Source: Cyclospora cayetanensis (Eukaryota; Apicomplexa; Conoidasida; Eucoccidiorida; Eimeriidae). Taken from it: 34,119 bases of DNA. The position numbers and the translations under genes are program-made. Every line of letters starts with the position of its first letter. Positions within the stretch are counted from its first letter, which is position 1. Location: assembly GCF_002999335.1 (NCBI RefSeq), contig NW_020312237.1, forward strand, positions 1 through 34,119, in the 5' to 3' direction. The notes under the pieces are model-generated. The model made no database searches, was not told the origin of the DNA, and saw nothing but the letters and a program-made list of their open reading frames with translations. Positions 1 through 11,109 of the stretch are shown here, piece by piece.

Positions 1-381
1 GTGGGGGAAGATAAGGAGCCAATGTGTCGTAGCTGTTGTTTGGTACTGCTCGTTCTTTAGACTTGTGGTGCGGAGTGTTAGTGGAGACTCGCAGGTTTTC
101 GTGCGTTTAGGCGACTTTGGCAGGACGGTACTAAGTTGGCAGATTGTCTGCAAGCCAGCGGCAGTACGATTCCTGTGCTTGAATCTGCGTTGGTGTCGTC
201 GTGTCGTATTGCATGTGCTCAAAGCAACAATATCAATAACAGCAGTAGAACCGCTGACATAAGTGTGTGGCTATGCCAAATTCATGCTTTATAGCATGCG
301 GAGGCCTGTTCCAATGCATGCGGATAGAGAAGTGGTGCGTTGTTTCCTGCGTACGGAATGCTTAGGCGTGTTTGCCCGTAT
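1..381 (+). repeat. Unit U0 (partial, 3' 381 bp)
   Basis: The window starts mid-unit, just before the AGCCAATGTGTCGTAG landmark. The stretch at 121-175 is unusually diverged: it reads GACGGTACTAAGTTGGCAG where most units read GACGATGCTGAGTTGGCAG, followed by an atypical ATTGTCTGCAAGCCAGC. The region 260-320 has its own variant with GCATGC and ATGCATGCGG, adding extra GCATG words. Confidence 0.95.
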
Positions 382-1276
382 GACTAGAGTGGTTCTAGCA
401 CGAGCACATAGGCTAGCACTTGCTCTCTTTTTGATGCGGAATTGATGTAAAGGCTGTTGAACATTAGCACGCTGCATGACTCAGCAAGTGCGCTTTTTGC
501 ATGCAAAGGTGTTGGTGGTGTAGGATGCAGTTTTTCCTGTAGCTAATGCATGCAGGCTCAGGCGAGCAGTTAGCTTCTGTGCTGCAGTGATATGTCTAGC
601 ACTGTTGCTATGTGTAGTCGCAGGGGGAGGAGCAGGCTGCGCACTGCACTCGAAGTGTGTTTCACGTGGATGCTTATATATTGCCTATTGCAGTGGGCGA
701 ATCTGAAAGCGACAATTGGAGGACGGAGCGGCATGCATGTTCAGGAGAGCCTAAGCACCTTCGAGTGGCTGTAGTTCTTTATGTTTCGGTGCTGTAAGTA
801 ACGCAGCCTTTGTGCTGATGGAGCGCATTTGCTAATGCGTGTCTGCGTTGGCGATGTGCAGGAAGTGGGTTGTGCAAGGCAAGTGCGGTTTGGGTATGGG
901 GCAAGATAAGCAGTCAATGTGTCGTAGGTGTCGTTTGGTACCAGTAGTCTGATAGACATGTGGTGCGGAGTGTGAGTGGAGACTCGCAGGCGTCCGTGTG
1001 TTTAGGGGACCTTGGCAGGATGATGCTGAGTTGGCAGGTCCACTGGACGCCAGTGTCAGTACGGTTCCTGTGCTTGAATCTGCGTTGGTGTCGTCGTGTC
1101 GTATTGCATGTGCTCAAAGCAACAATGTCGATAACAGCAATAGAAACGCTTATGTGAGTATGGGGTTATGCTGAATTGGTGCTTCTTATGATGGGGAGGC
1201 GTGTTCCATGGCATGTGGATGGAGAAATGGTGCGTTGTTTCCTGCGTACGGAATGCTTAGGCGTGTTTACCCGTAT
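382..1276 (+). repeat. Unit U1 (895 bp)
   Basis: This is a complete unit. From about 469 to 953 it is identical by eye to U2 (1364-1848), the longest perfect match I found in the window. It carries the rarer GTTGGTGGTGTAGG version of the segment after the palindrome, shared with U2, U11 and U18. The palindrome arm is TTTGCATGCAAA (12 bp) preceded by T instead of C. Confidence 0.96.
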
Positions 1277-2170
1277 GACTAGAGTGGTTCTAGCACGAGC
1301 ACATAGGCTAGCACTTGCTCTCTTTTTGATGCGGAATCGATGTAAAGGCTGTTGAACATTTGAACGCTGCATGACTCAGCAAGTGCGCTTTTTGCATGCA
1401 AAGGTGTTGGTGGTGTAGGATGCAGTTTTTCCTGTAGCTAATGCATGCAGGCTCAGGCGAGCAGTTAGCTTCTGTGCTGCAGTGATATGTCTAGCACTGT
1501 TGCTATGTGTAGTCGCAGGGGGAGGAGCAGGCTGCGCACTGCACTCGAAGTGTGTTTCACGTGGATGCTTATATATTGCCTATTGCAGTGGGCGAATCTG
1601 AAAGCGACAATTGGAGGACGGAGCGGCATGCATGTTCAGGAGAGCCTAAGCACCTTCGAGTGGCTGTAGTTCTTTATGTTTCGGTGCTGTAAGTAACGCA
1701 GCCTTTGTGCTGATGGAGCGCATTTGCTAATGCGTGTCTGCGTTGGCGATGTGCAGGAAGTGGGTTGTGCAAGGCAAGTGCGGTTTGGGTATGGGGCAAG
1801 ATAAGCAGTCAATGTGTCGTAGGTGTCGTTTGGTACCAGTAGTCTGATAGACAGTGGTGTGGAGTGTGAGTGGAGACTCGCAGGCGTCCGTGTGTTTAGG
1901 GGACCTTGGCAGGATGATGCTGAGTTGGCAGTTCGTCTGGACGCCAGTGTCAGTACGGTTCCTGTGCTTGAATCTGCGTTGGTGTCGTCGTGTCGTATTG
2001 CATGTGCTCAAACCAACAATATCAATAGCAGCAATAGAACCGCTCATCTGAGTGTGTGGCTATGCTGAATTGGTGCTCTAGAAGGTGTGTAGGCTTGCCT
2101 TAAGCCATGTGGATGGAGAAGTGGTCAGTTGTTTCCAGCTTATTAAATGGTTATGCGGGCTTCGTCATAA
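1277..2170 (+). repeat. Unit U2 (894 bp)
   Basis: This is a near-duplicate of U1 through 1848, where identity ends at a one-base deletion (GATAGACAGTGG instead of GATAGACATGTGG). After that point it switches to a different allele set (CAGTTCGTCTGG, and AAACCAACAAT instead of AAAGCAACAAT near 2008). The break looks like the edge of a recent exchange tract. Confidence 0.96.
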
Positions 2171-3061
2171 GACTAGAGTGGTTCTAGCACGAGCACATAG
2201 GCTAGCACTTGGCGTCAGTTTGATGCAGAATTGATATGGAGCCTGTTGGACATTCGCATGCTGCATGTCTCAGGCAGTGCGCTCTTTGCATGCAAAGGTG
2301 TGGGGTGTAGGATGTGGTTTTTGCTGTAGCTAATGCATGTAGGCTCAGGCCAGCAGTTACCTTCTGTGCTGCAGTGGGATGGCTAGCACTGTTGTTGCGT
2401 GCAGCTCCAGGGGAAGGAGCAGGCTGCGCACTGCACTCAAAGTGTGTTTCACTTGGACGTTGACATATTGTGTATTGCAGTGGGCGACTTTGAAAGCGAC
2501 AATTGGAGGACCGAGCGGCATGCATGTTCAGGAGAGCCTATGCACCTTCGAGTGGCTGTAGTAGTTTGATGTTTCGGTGTTGTACGTAATGCGCCCTTTG
2601 CGCTGATGGTGCGTATTTGCTAATTCGTGTCTGCGTTGGCGATTCTCAGCTAGTGGGTTGTGCAAGGCAAGTGTGGTTTGGGTGTGGGAGCGGATAAGCA
2701 GCCAATGTTTCGTAGGTGTCGTTTGGTACCATTGGTCTGTTAGACATGTGGTTTGGAGTGTTGTGGAGGCTTGCAGGCGTTCCTGCGTTTAGGGGACTGT
2801 GGCAGGACGATGCTGAGTTGGCAGGTCGTCTGGACGCCAGTGGCAGTACGGTTGTTGTGGTTTAGTCAGGCTTGGTGTCCTCTCGTATTGCATGTGCTCA
2901 AAGCAAAAATATCAATGGCATAAATACAACCGCTTATGTGAGTATGGGGCTATGCCGACTCCTTGTTCTGTAACATGTGTAGGCTTGCCTCAAAGCATGT
3001 GGATGGAGAAGTGGTCAGTTGTATGCAGTGTATGGAATGTTTTGTGCGAGCTTGGTCATAA
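2171..3061 (+). repeat. Unit U3 (891 bp), diverged in the normally conserved block
   Basis: The block 2851-2934, almost invariant in other units, is altered here. It has TGTGGTTTAGTC at 2856-2867, a shortened TCGTC run (CCTCTCGTATTG), and AAAGCAAAAATATCAATGGC in place of the usual CAACAATATCAATAGC. Upstream, 2240-2275 has CATTCGCATGCTGCATGTCTCAGG, which adds a GCATG and loses the TGACTCA word. The 14-bp palindrome is intact at 2284-2297. Confidence 0.96.
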
Positions 3062-3956
3062 GACTAGAGTGGTTCTAGCACGAGCACATCGGCTAGCACT
3101 TGGCGTCGTTTTGTTGCGGAATCGATATGGGTGCTAGTGAACATTTGCAAGGCTGAATGACCCAGGCAGTGCACTCTCTGCATGCAAAGGTGTGGGGTGT
3201 AGCATGTGCATTCTGCTGTAGCTAGTGCATGCACGCTCAGGCCAGCAGTTAGCTTCTGTGCTGCAGTGGGATGGCTAGCACTGTTGTTGTGTGTAGCCGT
3301 AGGGGGAGGAGCAGGCTGCGCACTGCACTCAAAGTGTGTTTCACGTGGATGCTAATATAGTATCTATTGCAGTGGGCGAAGCTGAGAGCAACGATTGGAG
3401 GACGGAGCGGCATGCATGTTCAGGAGAGCCTATGCACCTTCGAGTGGCTGTAGTTCTTTGATGTTTCGGTGCTGTACGTACTGGAGCCTTTGCCCTGATG
3501 ATGCGCATTTGCTAATGCCGGTGTGTGTTGACGATGTGCAGGAAGTGGGTTGTGCAAGGCAAGTGCGGTTTGGGTGTAGGGGCGGATAGGCAACCAATGT
3601 GTTGCAGGTGGTGTTTGGTACCACTGCTCCTTTACAGATGTAGTGCGGAGTGTGAGTGGAGACTTGCAGGCGTCCGTGTGTTCAGGGGACTGTGGCAGGA
3701 CGATGCTGAGTTGTCAGGTCCACTGGTCGCTAGTGGGAGTACGGTTCCTGTGCTTTAATCTGCGTTGGTGTCGTCGTGTCGTATTGCATGTGCTCAAAGC
3801 AACAATATCAATAGCAGCAATAGAACTGCTTATGTGAGTATGGAGCTATGCCGAATTGGTGCTCTAGAAGGTGTGGAGGCTTGCCTCAAGCCATGTGGAT
3901 GGAGAAGTGGTTAGTCGTTTCTAGTGTATGGAATGCTTATGCGAGTTTGGCCATAA
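3062..3956 (+). repeat. Unit U4 (895 bp)
   Basis: The 3130-3185 segment is diverged (GGGTGCTAGTGAAC, AAGGCTGAATGACCCAGG), so TGACTCA is lost. The palindrome is damaged to CTCTGCATGCAAAG. Near 3600 it carries the GTTGCAGGTGGTGTTTGG allele, also seen in U6 and U8. Confidence 0.95.
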
Positions 3957-4850
3957 GACTAGAGTGGTTCTAGCACGAGCACATAGGCTAGTACTTGGCG
4001 TCACTTTGATGCGTTATTGATATGGAGGCTGGTGAACATTTGCACGCTGCATGACTCAGCAAGTGCGCTCTTTGCATGCAAAGGTGTGGGGTGGAGCATG
4101 TGCATTTTGCTGTAGCTAATGCATGTAGGTTCAGGCCAGTAGTTAGCTTCTGTGTTTGCAGTGGGATGGCTAGCACTGTTGTTGTGTGCAGCCGCAGGGG
4201 GAGGATCAGGCTGCCCACTGCACTCAATGTGTGTTTCACTTGGACGTTGACATATTGTGTATTGCAGTGGGCGAATCTGAAAGCTACAATTGGAGGACGG
4301 AGCGGCATGCACGTTCAGGAGTGCCTAAGCACCTTCGAGTGGCTGTAGTTCTTTATGTTTCGGTGTGGTAAAATAGTGCAGCCTTTGCCCTGATGGAGCG
4401 CATTTGCTAATGCGTGTCTGCGTTGGCGATTCTCAGCTAGTGGGTTGTGCAAGGCAGGTGCAAAATGGGTGTGGAGGTGGATAAGCACTCAATGTGTCGT
4501 AGGTGTCGTTTGGTACCACTGGTCCTTTAGACATGTGGTTTGGAGTTTTAGTGGCGGCTTGCAGGCGTTCCTGCGTTTAGGGGACTGTGGCAGGACGATG
4601 CTGAGTTGGCAGTTCGTCTGGACGCTAGTGTCAGTACGGTTCCTGTGCTTAAATCTGCGTTGGTGTCGTCGTGTCGTATTGCATGTGTTCAAAGCAACAA
4701 TATCAATAGCAGCAATAAAACCGCTCATCTGAGTGTGTGGCTATGTGAATCGGTGCATTATAGAACGTCGAGGCGTGTTCCATGGCATGTTGATGGAGAA
4801 GTCGTGCGTTGCTTCGACCTTATGGAGTGTCTATGCGAGCTTGGTCATAA
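3957..4850 (+). repeat. Unit U5 (894 bp)
   Basis: This unit carries the GTGTGGTAAAATAGTGCAGCC allele at 4361-4382, shared with U14 and U16 and in near form with U20. It also has an extra T in GTGTTTGCAGTGG near 4150. The stretch 4464-4546 is identical to 10722-10804 in U12, seven units downstream. Confidence 0.96.
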
Positions 4851-5734
4851 GGGTAGAGTGGTTCTATGACGAGGAGATTGGCTAGCACGTGCTGTCGCTT
4901 TGATGCAGAATTGATATGGAGGCTGGTGAACATTTGCACGCTGCATGACTCAGCAAGTTCGTTCTTTGCATGCAAAGGTGTGGGGTGTAGGATGTGCATT
5001 TTGCTGTAGCTAATGCATGTAGGCCCAGGCCAGCAGTTAGCTTGTGTGTTGCATACCGATGGCTAGCACTGTTGATATGTGTAGTCGCAGGGGGAGGAGC
5101 AGGCTGCCCACTGTACTTGAAGTGTTTTTTACGTGGATGCTCACATATTGCCTATTGTAGTGGGCAAATCTGAAAGCTACAATTGGAGGACCGAGCGGCA
5201 TGCATGTTCAGGAGAGCCTATGCACCTTCGAGTGGCTGTAGTTCTTTGATGTTTCGGTGTTGTACGTAATGCAGCCTTTGCCCTGGTGGAGCGCGTTCGC
5301 TTATGCCGGTCTCTGTTGGCGATATGCAGGCAGTGAGTTGTGCACGGCAAGTGCGGCTTGGATGTGGGGGCGGATAAGCAGCCAATGGGTTGCAGGTGGT
5401 GTTTGGTACCACTCTTTATTTACACATGTAGTGTGAAAATGTGAGTGGAGACTCGCAGGCGTCCGTGTGTTCAGGGGACCGTGGCAGGACGATGCTGAGT
5501 TGGCAGTTCGTCTGGACGCTAGTGGCAGTACGGTTCCTGTGGTTTAGTCTGCCTTGGCGTCGTGTCGTATTGCATGTGTTCAAAGCAACAATATCAATAG
5601 CAGCAATAGAAACGCTTACGAGGCTATGCCGAATTTGTGCTCTAGAAGGTGTGTAGGCTTGCCTCAAGCCATCTGGATGGAGAAGTGGTGCGTGGCGTCC
5701 ACCTTATGGAGTGTCTATGCGAGCTTGGCCATAA
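4851..5734 (+). repeat. Unit U6 (884 bp, short)
   Basis: The anchor hairpin is broken (GGGTAGAGTGGTTCTATGACG), as in U13. The short length is explained by two deletions: about 8 nt where TATGTGAGTATGGGGC should be (5615-5625), and one GTC triplet lost from GTGTCGTCGTGTCG (near 5555). It also has TGTGGTTTAGTC at 5538-5549, shared with U3 and U22, and an isolated GTTGCATACCGATGG variant near 5050. Confidence 0.95.
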
Positions 5735-6629
5735 GACTAGAGTGGTTCTAGCACGAGCACATAGGCTAGCACTTGGCGTTGCTTTGATGCAGAATTGATA
5801 TGGAGGCTGTTCAGCATTTGCACGCTTCATGACTCAGAAAGTGCGCTCCTTGCATGCAAAGGTGTGGGGTGTAGGATGTGCATTTTGCTGTAGCTAATGC
5901 ATGCAGGCCCAGGCCAGCAGTTAGTTTGTGTGTTGAAGTGGGATAGCTAGAACAGTTGTTATGTGTAGCCGCAGGGGGAGGAGCAGGCTGCGCACTGCAC
6001 TCAGTGTGTATTTCACGTGGATGCTCACATATTGCCTATTGCAGTGGGCAAATCTGAAAGCTACAATTGGAGGACCGAGCGGCATGCATGTTCAGGAGAG
6101 CCTATGCACCTTCGAGTGGCTGTAGTTCTTCAATGCTTCGGTGTTGTACGTACTGGAGCCTTTGCCCTAATGGAGCGCATTTGCTAATGAGTGTGTGTGT
6201 TGGCGATGTGCAGCTAGTGGGTTGTGCAAGCCAAGTCCGGTTTGGGTGTGGGAGCGGATAAGCAACCAATGTGTCGTAGGTGTCGCTTGGTACCACTGGT
6301 CTGATAGACATGCGGTGCGGAGTGTGAGTGGAGACTTGCAGGCGTCCGTGTGTTTAGGGGACCGTGGCAGGACGATGCTGAGTTGGCAGTTCGTCTGGAC
6401 GCCAGTGGCAGTACGGTTCCTGTGCCTAAATCTGCGTTGGTGTCGTCGTGTCGCATTGCATGTGTTCAAAGCAACAATATCAGTAGCAACAATACAACCG
6501 CTCATCTGAGTGTGGGGCTTTGCCGAGTCGGTGCTTCATACGACGCGGGGGCCTCTTCCATAGCATGTGGATAGAGAAGTGGTCAGTTGTTTGCAGTGTA
6601 TGGAATGTTTTGTGCGAGCTTGGTCATAA
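5735..6629 (+). repeat. Unit U7 (895 bp)
   Basis: The hairpin anchor is intact. The palindrome is reduced to TTGCATGCAA because the left arm reads CCTTG. GATAGCTAGAACAG near 5940 removes the third CTAGCAC word. The conserved A-rich island is slightly changed (CAGTAGCAACAATACAACC near 6480). Confidence 0.95.
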
Positions 6630-7518
6630 GGGTAGAGTGGTTCTAGCACGAGCACATCGGCTAGCACTTGCTGTCTTTTTGATGCAGAACTGATATGGAG
6701 GCTGTTGAACATTTGCACGCTGCATGACTCAGGAAGTGCGCTTCTTGCACGCAAAGGTGTGGGGTGTAGAATGTGCATTTTGCTGTAGCTAATGCATGTA
6801 GGTTCAGGCCAGCAGTTATCCTCTGTGTTGCAGTAGGATGGATAGCACTGTTGATTCGTGCAACCCCAGGGGGAGGAGCAGGCTGCCCACTGCACTCAAA
6901 GTGTGTTTCACTTGGGTGCTCAGATATTGTCTGTTGCAGTGGGCGAATCTTAAAGCGACAATTGCAGGACAGCGGCATGCATGTTCAGGAGCGCTTAAGC
7001 ACCTTCGAGTGGCTGTAGTTCTTTGATGTTTCGCTGTTTTACGTACTGCAGCCTTTGTGCTGATGGTGCGCATTTGCTATCACCGGTCTCGGTTGACGAC
7101 GTGCAGAAAATGGGTTGTGCAAGGCAGGTGTCGTTTGGGTGTGGGGGCGGATAAGCGTCCAATGTGTTGCAGGTGGTGTTTGGTACTACTTGTTTTTAGA
7201 CATGTAGTTCGGAGTTTTACTGGAGGTTTGCAGGCGTCCGTGTGTTTAGGGGACTGCGGCAGGACGTTGCTGAGTCGGCAGGTGCTCTGGACGCCAGTGG
7301 CAGTACGGTCTCTGCTTAAATCTGCGTTGGTGTCGTCGTGTCGTATTGCATGTGCTCAAAGCAACAATATCAATAGCAACAATAGAACCGCTTCTGTGAG
7401 TATGGAGCTATGCTGAATTGGTGCTCTAGAAGCTGTGTAGGCTTGCCGCAAGCCACCTGGATATAGAAGTGGTCAGTTGTTACTAGCGGATGTAACGTCT
7501 ATGCAAGCTTGACCGTAA
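6630..7518 (+). repeat. Unit U8 (889 bp)
   Basis: The anchor reads GGGTAGAGTGGTTCTAG. The palindrome centre is mutated (TTGCACGCAA). Small deletions occur at 6967 (GGACAGCGGC for GGACCGAGCGGC) and near 7310 (GGTCTCTGCTTAAATC). The segment 7078-7110 has an unusual CTCGGTTGACGACGTGCAG form. Confidence 0.95.
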
Positions 7519-8413
7519 GACTAGAGTGGTTCTAGCACGAGCACATAGGCTAGCACTTGGCGTCGCTTTGATGCAGAATTGATATGGAGGCTGGTGAACA
7601 TTTGCTTGCTGCATGATTCAGCAAGTGCGCTCTTTGCATGCAAAGGTGTGGGGTGTAGGATGTGCATTTTGCTGTAGCTAATGCATGTAGGTTCAGGCCA
7701 GCAGTTAGCTTCTGTGTGTTGCAGTGGGATGGCTAGCACTGTTGTTAAGTGCAGTTACACGTTGAAGAGTTTGCTGCGCTCTGCACTCAAAGTGTGTTTC
7801 ACGTAGATGCTCACATATTGCCTATTGCAGTGGCCGAATCTGAAGGCGACAATTGAGGACCGAGCGACATCCTTGTTCAGGAGAGCCTGAGCACCTTCGA
7901 GTGGCTGTAGTTCTTTGATGTTTCGGTGCTGTACGCAATGCAGCCTCTGCGCTGATGGTGCGCATTTGCTATTTCCGCTCTTTGTTGGCTATATCCAGCT
8001 AGTGGGTTGTGCAAGGCAGGTGCGGTTTGGGTGTCGGGGAAGATAAGCAGCCACTGTGTCGTAGGTGTTGCTTGGTACCACTGATCTGATAGACATGTGG
8101 TTCGGAGCGCTACTGGAGGTTTGCAGGCGTCCGTGTGTTTAGGGGACTGTGGCAGGACGATGCTGAGTTGGCAGTTCCACTGGACGCCAGTGGCAGTACG
8201 GTTTCTGTGCTTGAATCTGCGTTGGTGTCGTCGTGTCGTATTGCATGTGCTCAAACCAACAATATCAATAGCAGCAATAGAACCGCTTCTGTGAGTATGT
8301 GGCTATGCCGAATTGGTGTTTCTTGTGATGGGGAGGCCTCTTCCATAGCATGTGGATAGAGAAGTGGTCAGTTGGTACTAGCGCATGTAACGTCTATGCA
8401 AGCTTGACCATAA
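7519..8413 (+). repeat. Unit U9 (895 bp) with a replaced patch
   Basis: All three CTAGCAC words are intact (7532, 7550, 7733). The patch 7746-7782 is unlike any other unit: AAGTGCAGTTACACGTTG and GAAGAGTTTGCTGCGCTC stand where other units have a CAGGGGGAGGAGCAGG-type purine run. Flanks on both sides are normal, so this is a local replacement at constant length. 7860-7880 has the CGAGCGACATCCTTG form. Confidence 0.95.
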
Positions 8414-9317
8414 GACTAGAGTGGTTCTAGCACGAGAACATTGGCTAGCACTTGGCGTCACTTTGATGCAGAACTGATACGAAGGCTGGTGAATATTTGC
8501 AAGCTGCATGACTCAGCAAGTGCGCTTTTTGCATGCAAAGGTGTGGGGTGTAGGATGTGCATTTTGCTGTAGCTAATGCATGTAGGCTCAGGCCAGTAGT
8601 TAGCTTCTGTGCTGTAGTGGGATGGCTAGCACTGTTGATATGTGTAGTCGCAGGGGGAGGAGCAGGCTGCCCACTGCAGCGCACTGCACTAAAAGTGTGT
8701 TTCACGCGGATGCTCACATATTGCCTATTGCAGTGGCCGAATCTGAAAGCTACAATTGGAGGACCGAGCGGCATGCATGTTCAGGAGAGCCTGAGCACCT
8801 TCGAGTGGCTGTAGTTCTTTGATGTTTCGGTGCTGTACGCAATGAAGCCTTTGTGCTGATGGAGCGCATTTGCTAATCCTGCTCTGCGTTGGCGATCTGC
8901 AGAAAGTGGGTTGTGCAAGGCAGGTGTGGTTTGGGTGTGGGGGAAGATAAGCAACCAATGTGTCGTAGGTGTCGCTTGGTACCACTGATCTCCTAGACAT
9001 GTGGTGCGGACTGTGAGTGGAGACTCGTAGGCGTCCGTGCGTTTAGGGGACTGTGGCAGGATGATGCTGAGTTGGCAGTTCCACTGGACGCCAGTGTCAG
9101 TACGGTTCCTGTGCTTGAATCTGCGTTGGTTTCGTCGTGTCCTATTGCATGTACTCAAAGCAGCAGCGTCAATAGCAGCAATAGAACTGCTTATGTGAGT
9201 ATGGAGCTATGCCGAATTGGTGCTTCTTATGATGTGAAGGCTTGTTCTATGGCACGTGGATGGAGATATGGTCAGTTGTTTCCTGCGTATGGAATGCTTA
9301 GGCGTGTTTGCCCGTAT
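8414..9317 (+). repeat. Unit U10 (904 bp, longest) with a 10-bp duplication
   Basis: The extra length comes from 8669-8688, where GCCCACTGCA is followed directly by GCGCACTGCA. These are the two alternative alleles of the same site found singly in other units, now side by side. This is a likely recombination or template-switch scar. Confidence 0.96.
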
Positions 9318-10213
9318 GACTAGAGTGGTTCTAGCACGAGCACATAGGCTAGCACTTGCCGTCCCTTTGATGCGGAATAGATATGGAGGCTGGTGAACAT
9401 TTGAACGCTGCATGACTCAGCAAGTGCGTTCTTTGCATGCAAAGGTGTTGGTGGTGTAGGATGCAGTTTTTCCTGTAGCTAATGCATGCAGGCTCAGGCC
9501 AGCAGTTAGCTTCTGTGCTGCAGTGAGATGGCTAGCACTGTTGTTATGTGCAGGCTCAGGGGGAGGAGCAGGCTGCGCACTGCACTCAAAGTGTGTTTCA
9601 CGTGGATGCTTATATATTGCCTATTGCAGTGTGCGACTTTGAAAGCGACTATTGGAGGACCGAGCGGCATGCATGTTCAGGAGAGCCTAAGCACCTTCGA
9701 GTGGCTGTAGTTCTTTGATGTTTCGGTGCTGTACGTACTGCAGCCTTTGCGCTGATGATGCGCATTCGCTGATCCCGGTCTGCGTTGGCGATGTGCAGGA
9801 AGTGGGTTGTGCAAGGCAAGTGCGGTTTGGGTGTGGGAGCGGATGAGCAGTCAATGTGTCGTAGGTGTCGTTTGGTACCAGTAGTCTGATAGACATGTGG
9901 TGCGGAGTGTGAGTGGAGACTTGCAGGCGTCCGTGTGTTTAGGGGACCGTGGCAGGATGATGCTGAGTTGGCAGGTGCTCTGGACGCCAGTGGCAGCACG
10001 GTCCCTGTGCTTTAATCTGCGTTGGTGTCGTCGTGTCGTATTGCATGTGCTCAAAGCAACAATATCAATAGCAACAATAGAACTGCTTATGTGAGTATGG
10101 AGCTATGCTGAATTGGTGCTCTAGAAGGTGTGTAGGCTTGCCTCAAGCCATGTGGATGGAGAAGTGGTCAGTCGTTTCTAGTGTATGGAATGCTTATGCG
10201 AGTTTGGCCATAA
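9318..10213 (+). repeat. Unit U11 (896 bp)
   Basis: The anchor is preceded by the CCCGTATGACTAG variant shared with U1, U2 and U18. It also carries the GTTGGTGGTGTAGG allele of those units, so a block around the anchor is common to units about 8 kb and 6 kb away. The palindrome is intact (14 bp). Confidence 0.96.
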
Positions 10214-11109
10214 GACTAGAGTGGTTCTAGCACGAGCACATCGGCTAGCACCTGGTGTCGCTTTGATGCGGAATCGATATGGAGGCTGTTCAACATTTGC
10301 ACGCTGCATGACTCAGCAAGTGCGCTCTTTGCATGCAAAGGTGTGGGGTGTAGGATGTGCATCTTGCTGTAGCTAATGCATGTAGGCTCAGGCCAGCAGT
10401 TAGCTTCTGTGTGCTGCAGTGGGATGGCTAGCGCTGTTGTTACGTGCAACCGTAGGGGGAGGAGTAGGCTGCGCACAGCACTCAAAGTGTGTTTTACTTG
10501 GGTGCTCAGATATTATCTATTGCAGTGGGAGACTCTGAGAGCTACAATTGGAGACCCCAGCGGCATGCGTGTTCAGGAGAGCCTTAGCACCTTCGAGTGG
10601 CTGTAGTTCTTTGATGTTTCGGTGTTGTACGTAATGCAGCCTTTGCGCTGGTGGTTTGCATTTGCTATTACCGGTCTGCGTTGGCGATTCTCAGCTAGTG
10701 GGTTGTGCAAGGCAGGTGCAGAATGGGTGTGGAGGTGGATAAGCACTCAATGTGTCGTAGGTGTCGTTTGGTACCACTGGTCCTTTAGACATGTGGTTTG
10801 GAGTGTTAGTGGAGACTCGCAGGCATCCGTGTGCTTAGGGGACTGTGGCAGGACGATGCTGAGTTGGCAGTTCGTCTGGACGCCAGTGTCAGTACGGTTC
10901 CTGTGCTTGAATCTGCGTTGGTGTCGTCGTGTCGTATTGCATGTGTTCAAAGCAACAATATCAATAGCAGCAATAGAAACGCTTCTGTGAGTGTGTGGGT
11001 ATGCCAGATCGGTGCACTATAGAATGTCGAGGCGTGTTCCATGGCATGTTGATGGAGAAGTCGTTCGTTGCTTCGACCTTATGGAGTGTCTATGCGAGCT
11101 TGGTCATAA
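10214..11109 (+). repeat. Unit U12 (896 bp)
   Basis: The stretch 10722-10804 is identical to 4464-4546 in U5. The segment 10430-10570 is moderately diverged (GTGCAACCGTAGGGGG, GGAGACTCTGAGAGC, GGAGACCCCAGCGG). The palindrome is intact. Confidence 0.96.

Noticed and set aside
1409..1430. GTTGGTGGTGTAGG after the palindrome, together with unit size and G/T-rich strand, recalls kinetoplast minicircles and their GGGGTTGGTGTA origin.
   Set aside because: Only about 9 of 12 bases match. Most units have GTGTGGGGTGTAG instead, the other conserved minicircle boxes are missing, and the base composition is not AT-rich. Tandem minicircle-like DNA exists in some kinetoplastids, so it is not excluded outright.
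2795..2801. TTTAGGGG-type words (telomere-like TTTAGGG) once per unit in the phrase GTTTAGGGGACTGTGG.
   Set aside because: A single copy per 893 bp, often mutated to TTTAGGCGAC, is not a telomere tract and gives no real evidence for a subtelomeric position.
9897..10094. A roughly 65-codon plus-strand frame starting MVRSVSG/MVRSFTG-like that recurs in many units.
   Set aside because: It coincides with the best-conserved DNA block, so recurrence is expected. It is interrupted or restarted in many units, and no ribosome-binding or splice context is consistently kept.
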